The translations under genes and the position numbers were made by a program. From an uncultured Anaerolineae bacterium (lineage in GTDB: Bacteria > Chloroflexota > Anaerolineae > JACIWP01), in contig CALIBQ010000012.1 of the NCBI GenBank assembly GCA_938049385.1, positions 1 through 64,000 of the forward strand: DNA of 64,000 nt, read 5' to 3'. The notes below the pieces were generated by a model. It had not been told where the DNA came from and ran no database searches. It saw only the letters and a program-made list of their open reading frames with translations. Position 1 is the first letter of the stretch, and the number at the start of each line of letters is the position of its first letter. This document shows, piece by piece, positions 58,862 to 64,000 of this stretch.

Positions 58862-60709
58862 TCATCGGCCGGGGTATGTCAGGATGCCGGCCTGTCGGGC
58901 GTATATCCAATACCCGTGGCCGGGCCGCATGGTTTGCAGGGTGTTCAGGCCCGCCGGCAGGTCAGCGTAGTACGAGCGTGCCTGGCCGTCATGATAGCCC
59001 AGCACGATCTGGTACCTGTCCCCTAAAGAGGCCAGCGCGCTGGCCAGGGAGATTTCCCGGTCGGGGAGGTAGCCGGCCAGGTTCCAGCCGGCACACAGGG
59101 AGATGGGCGCATCGGCGGGGATGGGCTGGCCGGTGATACGCCATGTCCGCGCCTCGCGCATCTTGACCCAGTAGCCGCGTCCGCCCTGGAGCGACTGTAG
59201 GCTGTTGGTGTCCGCCGGCAGGCCGGCGTAGTAGGACAGACCGCCGATGCCGCACCGGAAGCTCAGGATGGCCTCCAGCGCCGAACCCAGCTCCGTGGTC
59301 AGGACGGGGATGCGGTCATCCACTGGCTGGACATTGAACGACACCAGGTTCCAGCCGGCCCGGAGCTGGAGCGTGACGGTGCGCAGAGGAAGCGGTGTCG
59401 GTGATGGCGTGAATGTCGGGGTAGCGGCCGGCGGGCGCGTTGGCGTCGGCGTGGGCGCCTGCATCTGTCGGGCGCGCTGGATAGCGGCTGGGGCGTTGAT
59501 CAGCCCATAGCCCAGCTCCTGGTTCCAGCCGGCGGTGTTGTACGGCGTGGTACCCACTTTCAGGGCGGTTTCTTTCATAATGCCGGCGACTTGATCGACG
59601 GTCAGCGCCGGCGCTGTGCTCCAGATGAGCGCCGCCAATCCCGAGACGTGTGGGGCGGCCATGGACGTGCCGAAGAGCGTGGAATAGCCGCCGCCAGGCG
59701 CCAGGCTGTAGATACCTGTGGTCTGGGTGCCGCCGGGGGCGGCGATATCTACTTCCACGCCGTAGTTGGAATAGGAGGGCCGGTGCTGACGGTCGTCCGT
59801 GGCGGCGACGGCCAGCGTCTCGCCGTACGCCGCCGGGTAGAGGAGCGCACCGCCCTGGTTGCCGGCGGCCGCCACGACCAGACATCCCTTTGCCCGGGCA
59901 TACTGCACCGCCTGCTGAAGGTTCGGGTCGTGGAAACTGCCCCCCAAGCTGAGGTTGATGACGCGAGCACCGTGGTCAGCGGCATAGCGGATGGCGCGGA
60001 TGATGTTGAAATAGGAGCCGTCCCCTTTGGCGTCGAGGACCTTGAGGGGCAGGATGCGCGCCTGCCAGGCCATGCCGGCGATGCCGATGCCGTTGTCCCC
60101 GACCGCGGCCAATATGCCGGCGACATGGGTGCCGTGGCCGTTGTCGTCCTGCGGGTCGCTGTCATCGTTGGCGAAGTCGTAGCCGGCCAGGAGCCGGCCG
60201 GCCAGCTCCGGATGGCTGGCATCCACACCCGTATCAATCAGGGCGATGATGATATTGTCGCCCTTTGCCAGGTCCCAGGCGGAGGGCATGCCGATCTGCC
60301 GCATGTCCCACTGCCGCCACCAGGCCGGGTCGTTGGGCTCGCCGGCGATGTGGGCGATGTAATTGGGGCCGACGTATTCGATGAGCGGGTTGGCGCTGAG
60401 CAGGTCAATCAGCTTCTCCTCCAGCCCGGGCTGGACGGCGACAAGCTGGAGGTCCAGGGCCTCTTCCACTTCCAGCGTCTGCATGCGGACGCTGAGCAGA
60501 GCCGAGGCCATCATCATGGGCGGCAAGCCCTCGCGGAAGCGCACGATCAACTGGCCGGGGACGTAGGCAGGGATTTCCGGCGCCGGCCGCGGGCCTTCTG
60601 CCTGGACTCCCTCCGCCAGGAGGAAGAGGGCGAGCAGTAGGCCGGCGATGAGGCGGACCGCCGGCGGTGTTCTGGCAGGTGCGTGACCAGGGTGAGGCTC
60701 TGACTTCAT
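58862..60709 (-). CDS. secreted subtilisin-like serine protease (S8)
   Basis: 615 residues. A signal peptide (LIAGLLLALFLLAEG) is followed by a propeptide (VPGQLIVRF to YVGPNY). The catalytic triad is in IIALIDTGVDASHPEL (Asp), NGHGTHVAGI (His) and FGTSMAAPHVSGLAAL (Ser), with AAAGNQGG (oxyanion Asn). After the catalytic domain comes a Pro/Thr linker and a C-terminal pair of repeats with RAGWNLVSFNVQP, CAGWNLAGYLPD and GYWVKMREARTWRITGQPI / GYWIYARQAGILTYPG, a module often seen in Chloroflexota secreted proteins. Digests proteins outside the cell or is wall-bound. Start 60709. Confidence 0.93.
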   Translation of the reverse strand: MKSEPHPGHAPARTPPAVRLIAGLLLALFLLAEGVQAEGPRPAPEIPAYVPGQLIVRFREGLPPMMMASALLSVRMQTLEVEEALDLQLVAVQPGLEEKLIDLLSANPLIEYVGPNYIAHIAGEPNDPAWWRQWDMRQIGMPSAWDLAKGDNIIIALIDTGVDASHPELAGRLLAGYDFANDDSDPQDDNGHGTHVAGILAAVGDNGIGIAGMAWQARILPLKVLDAKGDGSYFNIIRAIRYAADHGARVINLSLGGSFHDPNLQQAVQYARAKGCLVVAAAGNQGGALLYPAAYGETLAVAATDDRQHRPSYSNYGVEVDIAAPGGTQTTGIYSLAPGGGYSTLFGTSMAAPHVSGLAALIWSTAPALTVDQVAGIMKETALKVGTTPYNTAGWNQELGYGLINAPAAIQRARQMQAPTPTPTRPPAATPTFTPSPTPLPLRTVTLQLRAGWNLVSFNVQPVDDRIPVLTTELGSALEAILSFRCGIGGLSYYAGLPADTNSLQSLQGGRGYWVKMREARTWRITGQPIPADAPISLCAGWNLAGYLPDREISLASALASLGDRYQIVLGYHDGQARSYYADLPAGLNTLQTMRPGHGYWIYARQAGILTYPGR

Positions 60710-60743
60710 CCCCGCGCTTCTCGATATCTGGGTGCCGTGAACA

Positions 60744-60956
60744 TCATTCAACAGCGACAAAGCAGGTCTGGAGGATCAGCACGATGGCCAGGATGATAAT
60801 GATGACCCACAGCCACAGCCAGGAAAGGGTCGGCGGCCGGCGCTTTTTCTCCTCTTTGGGGCGGGGAAGCTCCGCCTGACAGCGCCAGCAGTGAATTTTG
60901 TCATCCGGGTTCCAGGTACCGCATTTGGGACATTTCACCTGTGCCCTCCAGGGCAT
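60744..60956 (-). CDS. small zinc-ribbon membrane protein
   Basis: 70 residues. A zinc ribbon CPKCGTWNPDDKIHCWRC (residues 9-26) is followed by a Lys/Arg-rich linker and one C-terminal transmembrane helix (WLWLWVIIIILAIVLIL). Function unknown; such proteins may recruit partners to the membrane. It lies 34 bp before the subtilisin start on the same strand. Confidence 0.65.
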   Translation of the reverse strand: MPWRAQVKCPKCGTWNPDDKIHCWRCQAELPRPKEEKKRRPPTLSWLWLWVIIIILAIVLILQTCFVAVE

Positions 60957-61094
60957 TGCGTGGCCGGCTGTACGCCCCCATTATAGGGCGTTTTGCATGG
61001 TGCGTCAAGGCATTTCCCGGGAGCACCGGAGAAGCCGCCGGCCCAGCGGCTCGAACTGCGGCCGGCACCGGCCGGCTACCAGGAAAGGGGAGTG

Positions 61095-62675
61095 TCAGGG
61101 GAAGAACAGGTCATCCTCCTCAATCACTGCCGATGGGGCCGCCTGTTCCAACGCCTGGCGGTACGGGAAATCCTCCCGCACGAACAACGCGACGAAGTCA
61201 TCCTCATACACCATGACCCAGCCAGGCTTGCACTGCATGAGGTTGTAGGGGGCACCCCGACTGTCCACCAGCGCCATGTCGGTGGGATACTCGTCCAGCA
61301 GGGTGTCCCAATCCCGGTGTCCGATCATGAAGCGCAGGTTCATCTGGTATAATTCTTCCGAGTAGACCGTTTCTCTCCTGCCGTCGAGCGAGACCTTGAC
61401 CGCCGGCCCCAGATGCCAGATGGCATATTCGCCCCAGTTGAAATGCACCGCCAGGTTGCCGGCAGGAACGTTGTCGCGGATGAGCTTGATAGCACGGATG
61501 GGGTAGAGCTTGGCATTCACAGGGATGGACGAGATTTTCCCGATGGAGAGCGCGACGCTGGCAACAGCGAATGCCACAGATGTGCCGATGACAAGGTACT
61601 GGAAGAGCCGGCTGGCCTGCCCGGGGCGCGTGTCCTGCGCACCGCGCCAGCGCACCCAAATGTCGTTGAGATGCTCGCCGGCGATAAGCACCGCGGCGCT
61701 ACCGAACAGCGGCAGATGCCGCACCGCCAGGAAGGGCGCCAGCGCCATTACCGCATAGATGATCATACATGGAACCGAGCGCCGGCGCCGGCTGAACAGC
61801 AGTCCGGGCAGGGTAACGCCTAAGCAGGTCAGGTACGCGACACCCACCCCGGACACCAGAGGCAGGGGTTGCCAATCCGCGATTTCTGGCCGCGAACCGG
61901 TCGCGGTGCGCAGTAGGAATGCCAGCAAATCAGGCCCGTACGGTGTGATCAGCGCGGCGGCCAGGCCAGCTAGCAGAGGCGTGATATGGCGGATGCCTTC
62001 ACGCAGTCGCCCGGAAGGGGCAATGTCGCGCTGAAAGCCGATCTGGAGCAGGCGGATGAAGGTCCATAAGCCGGCAACGCCCAGGCCGGCGAGCACCCCG
62101 CCGTGAGAGTTGATCCAGGCCCAGAATATCGGCACCAGGAGCCACAGAACCCGGGGGCCGCGCCGTTCCGCAGTCTGCAGAATGACAATGGTGAGGGTGA
62201 AAAAGAGCAGTGTAAAGAGATGCGGCCGCATTTCGATCAGGTGTAAGGCCATGGCAAACATGGCTATCATTATCAGAGAGGCAGTCACCAGCAGTGTGAA
62301 GCCGCGCCGGCGCAGTGTGGTCCAAATGACCGCCAGCGTGGCCAGGCCAAGGGTCATGCGCAGAAGGTTCAGCCCCAGCGGCCCAAGGAGGCTGTACGCC
62401 AATCCCATGGCCAGCTCTGCGATCACCTCGTGATTGATCCAGGTCAGGCCGGCGGTGAGATAGGAATATGGGTCAGTGCGGGCGATGCTCCCTGTCCGCA
62501 GGGCATCCAGCCCGAAGCGGACATGCCCCCAGAGGTCAGGGTCTTGTTGGGTTTGGACAAAGCGGAAGAGATATGCGGAGGCTACCAGCACGAGGATAGA
62601 GATGCGCCACCAGAGCGGCTCCCGTTCCGGGACGGACACCGATGGGTGTAGGGCATCAGTGGATTCAGACATCAT
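61095..62675 (-). CDS. polytopic membrane protein of unknown function
   Basis: 526 residues with roughly twelve to thirteen membrane helices. After the first helix it reads QDPDLWGHVRFGLDALRTGSIARTDPYSYLTAG, whose acidic and aromatic loop resembles GT-C-fold glycosyltransferase-like or oligosaccharide-processing proteins, but I see no diagnostic catalytic motif. A conserved-looking C-terminal soluble part ends VIEEDDLFFP. GGAGG precedes the ATG at 62675; the frame extends further upstream to 63014 through the MITE-like element, and that extension is rejected. The name hypothetical membrane protein is safest. Confidence 0.65.
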   Translation of the reverse strand: MMSESTDALHPSVSVPEREPLWWRISILVLVASAYLFRFVQTQQDPDLWGHVRFGLDALRTGSIARTDPYSYLTAGLTWINHEVIAELAMGLAYSLLGPLGLNLLRMTLGLATLAVIWTTLRRRGFTLLVTASLIMIAMFAMALHLIEMRPHLFTLLFFTLTIVILQTAERRGPRVLWLLVPIFWAWINSHGGVLAGLGVAGLWTFIRLLQIGFQRDIAPSGRLREGIRHITPLLAGLAAALITPYGPDLLAFLLRTATGSRPEIADWQPLPLVSGVGVAYLTCLGVTLPGLLFSRRRRSVPCMIIYAVMALAPFLAVRHLPLFGSAAVLIAGEHLNDIWVRWRGAQDTRPGQASRLFQYLVIGTSVAFAVASVALSIGKISSIPVNAKLYPIRAIKLIRDNVPAGNLAVHFNWGEYAIWHLGPAVKVSLDGRRETVYSEELYQMNLRFMIGHRDWDTLLDEYPTDMALVDSRGAPYNLMQCKPGWVMVYEDDFVALFVREDFPYRQALEQAAPSAVIEEDDLFFP

Positions 62676-62875
62676 AACCGCAGTCCCTCCTTTCCAACGC
62701 GGCGCGCTGTTGTTCATGACAGGGTGTGCGGCATGGGATACGCCTGTACGATCGGGCTGTCGCAGTGATGTTTTCAGCTCCGCTGAATCCATTACCTCGC
62801 CAGAGGGACTGGGACACGAGCGCCGGCGGTACCTAATTATAGGGATGTCCGTTAGGGAGGTCAAGGGCTTGGGGT

Positions 62876-63038
62876 GAGGGTGTTGAAGGGGTCCAAACAT
62901 ACAATCTGTGGAAGCGGCCTGGCTGAAGCCGCGGCAACAACTGCGAAGCCTGCACAGGCAGGCTTCGCGAAGTCGGCCTGCGCCGACTTCGCAGACACAC
63001 AGCCGCAGTTTCAACTGCCAAGCTTTTGCAACACCCTC
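62876..63038 (-). mobile_element. 163-bp MITE-like hairpin element (copy B)
   Basis: Perfect 10-bp terminal inverted repeats GAGGGTGTTG / CAACACCCTC. Internal hairpins match those of the 26254 element in opposite orientation: GCGAAGCCTGC-ACAG-GCAGGCTTCGC, CGAAGTCGGC-CTGC-GCCGACTTCG and GCAGTT-TC-AACTGC. The flanks show no clear target duplication. It lies in the 476-bp gap between the membrane protein and ssb; the rest of that gap shows nothing I recognise. Confidence 0.75.
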
Positions 63039-63151
63039 CTGTGATAAGGATGTTGAAAATCCCGGCCCACCGTTGACAGCGCGCCGAACTTGCAGTATGA
63101 TGCAGATACATCCATCATTCGTTTTGATGTTACAGCGAAAGGAGCAGTCAC

Positions 63152-63562
63152 ATGTTTCATCGGGTGATTCTATTGGGCAATTTGGGCGGTGACCCTGTCA
63201 TGCGCTACACACCGAACGGCACGCCGGTGACGAACTTCAACGTGGCCACCAACGAGCGCTGGGTGGATCAGAGCGGGGAGACGCAGGAACGCACCACCTG
63301 GTGGCGGGTGACGGTATGGGGCAAGCAGGCGGAGATTTGCAATGAGTATCTGTCCAAGGGCCGGCAGGTGCTGGTCGAAGGCACCCTGGTGGCCGACCCG
63401 AACACCGGCGGGCCGCGCATCTGGACCGACCAGAACGGCAACCCGCGCGCCTCGTTCGAGGTGCGGGCGCGGGTGGTGCGCTTTGTCGGCGGCCGCGGCG
63501 AGGCACCGGGGGTGGAGCCCGGCGTGGAACTGCCGGAGAGCGAAGAGGACCTGCCCTTCTAA
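63152..63562 (+). CDS. ssb: single-stranded DNA-binding protein
   Basis: 136 residues. OB-fold signature: MFHRVILLGNLGGDPVMRYTPNGTPVTNFNVATNERWVDQSGETQERTTWWRVTVWGKQAEICNEYLSKGRQVLVEGTL. It ends with the acidic tip PESEEDLPF, the conserved protein-docking tail. Binds ssDNA during replication and repair. AAAGGAG precedes the ATG. The linker between OB fold and tip is short. Confidence 0.95.
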   Translation: MFHRVILLGNLGGDPVMRYTPNGTPVTNFNVATNERWVDQSGETQERTTWWRVTVWGKQAEICNEYLSKGRQVLVEGTLVADPNTGGPRIWTDQNGNPRASFEVRARVVRFVGGRGEAPGVEPGVELPESEEDLPF

Positions 63563-63700
63563 CGCAGGTTCGGCACAGCGTGCGGCGCGCCGGCGTTGCG
63601 TAGGGAAATCGTCGGGTTCGCGTCCAGTTTTCTGCGCGCCGGCGCAATATACTGCAAGTGAATAATTGAATCAGTCTCTTCTTCTCCTCCTTTTCACATA

Positions 63701-63740
63701 GAGAGCTGAGGACCCCCCACGTCCTCAGCTCTCGTGGGTT
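63701..63740 (+). terminator. strong hairpin terminator downstream of ssb
   Basis: 13-bp stem GAGAGCTGAGGAC / GTCCTCAGCTCTC followed by GTGGGTTTT. The 140 bases between ssb and this hairpin show nothing else. Confidence 0.7.
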
Positions 63741-63759
63741 TTATGGAGGGTATACTACT

Positions 63760-63796
63760 GCGCCGGCGGCCAGGTCGCTTTCCTAGCCGCCGGCGC
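63760..63796 (-). terminator. possible terminator of the uroD-like gene
   Basis: 11-bp inverted repeat GCGCCGGCGGC / GCCGCCGGCGC, 36 bp after the stop codon on the minus strand; the T-run is weak. Confidence 0.4.
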
Positions 63797-63831
63797 ATCC
63801 TTTTACCACCCACCCGGCGAATTAGTATTTG

Positions 63832-63999
63832 CCGTACTCGCGCGCCGTCTGGATGAAGGCGTGCAGGTTCTCGGGCCGCGCATTGTCAATCACCGCGCCG
63901 GGTGCGATGAAGTACCCGCCGTCCTGCCCGACGGTGTCGATCAATTTCTTGACATGGTCGGCCATCTGCTGAGGCGTGCCGGCGTAGAAGAGGGAGACC
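63832..63999 (-). CDS. uroporphyrinogen decarboxylase / corrinoid methyltransferase-like protein, 3' end
   Basis: Only the last 55 codons are inside the window. They read VSLFYAGTPQQMADHVKKLIDTVGQDGGYFIAPGAVIDNARPENLHAFIQTAREYGKY. The G-T-x-x-x-(V/M)-x-x-x-(V/I)...D-G-G-Y-(I/F)-x-(A/S)-(P/S)-x-x-x-I-D-x-(A/V)-x-P-E-N block is the end of the UROD/MtaA barrel. In anaerobes such proteins are often corrinoid-dependent methyltransferases rather than heme enzymes. Role undetermined without the rest. Confidence 0.75.
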
Positions 64000-64000
64000 G

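Noticed and set aside
62876-63014. Upstream extension of the 61095-62675 membrane protein to 63014
   Set aside because: The extension runs through a MITE-like element; a better ribosome site is at 62675.

Overview
The window looks like chromosomal DNA of an anaerobic or microaerophilic member of the Chloroflexota, probably an Anaerolineae-type lineage. This is inferred from several features: high GC; secreted proteins with long Pro/Thr linkers; MalT/SARP-type STAND regulators; an NHLP-clan small protein of the kind annotated in Chloroflexota; a group-1-type sigma factor; a two-gene SufC/SufB iron-sulfur system; and a T-box in front of thrS. Promoters are easy to read: many show TTGACA-like and TATAAT-like hexamers 16-18 bp apart.

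Layout. 1-3.2 kb: the end of an IS5-type transposase abutting a truncated DUF11 surface-protein gene, a small membrane protein and an AlkP-superfamily phosphodiesterase. 3.4-11.3 kb: metG, a membrane glycosyltransferase-like protein, a secreted DNRLRE-repeat protein, a membrane methyltransferase-like protein, a UMF1-type MFS transporter and a HAD phosphatase. 11.3-16.5 kb: a 285-bp hairpin-rich element with a 7-bp target duplication, a LysM protein, then two paralogous lipoprotein flavoproteins (fumarate/urocanate reductase family) flanking a membrane-anchored pentaheme cytochrome c. 16.6-20.1 kb: three tandem M42 aminopeptidases behind a small unknown gene. 20.2-24.6 kb: a formate/nitrite channel with a CRP/FNR- or Rex-like operator, a NitT/TauT-type ABC transporter and the redox repressor Rex with a likely self-operator. 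24.7-26.6 kb: tRNA-Gly(CCC), a DPSL/ferritin-like protein, a Fur/PerR regulator, a second hairpin-rich element and tRNA-Val(GAC). 26.6-32.8 kb: T-box and thrS, a 2-hydroxyacid dehydrogenase, sufC-sufB, and small genes. 32.8-42.7 kb: a TetR-controlled heterodimeric ABC exporter, a triple-PA14 protein, a thioredoxin reductase under a CsoR/CstR-like palindrome, and a Cys-rich ferredoxin-like protein.

42.9-51.2 kb is the most unusual region. A cyclase/STAND/TPR protein (1188 aa) is translationally coupled to a STAND/TPR/SARP regulator (1084 aa). They are followed by a promoter with two 8-bp direct repeats 20 bp apart, a 49-aa single-helix peptide with a Gly-rich tail, a 72-aa NHLP-type protein, a receiver protein lacking the phospho-acceptor Asp, and a 67-aa unknown. 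I read this as a candidate peptide-based signalling or RiPP-like system controlled by the adjacent regulators.

51.2-64 kb: a YbjQ-family protein, an ABC-2 transporter, the sigma factor, infA, a two-subunit molybdenum hydroxylase without an FAD subunit, a subtilisin, two membrane proteins, a third hairpin-rich element, ssb, and the 3' end of a uroporphyrinogen-decarboxylase-like gene running off the edge.

Across the window the hexamer GCCGGC is far more frequent than base composition predicts, in genes and between them.
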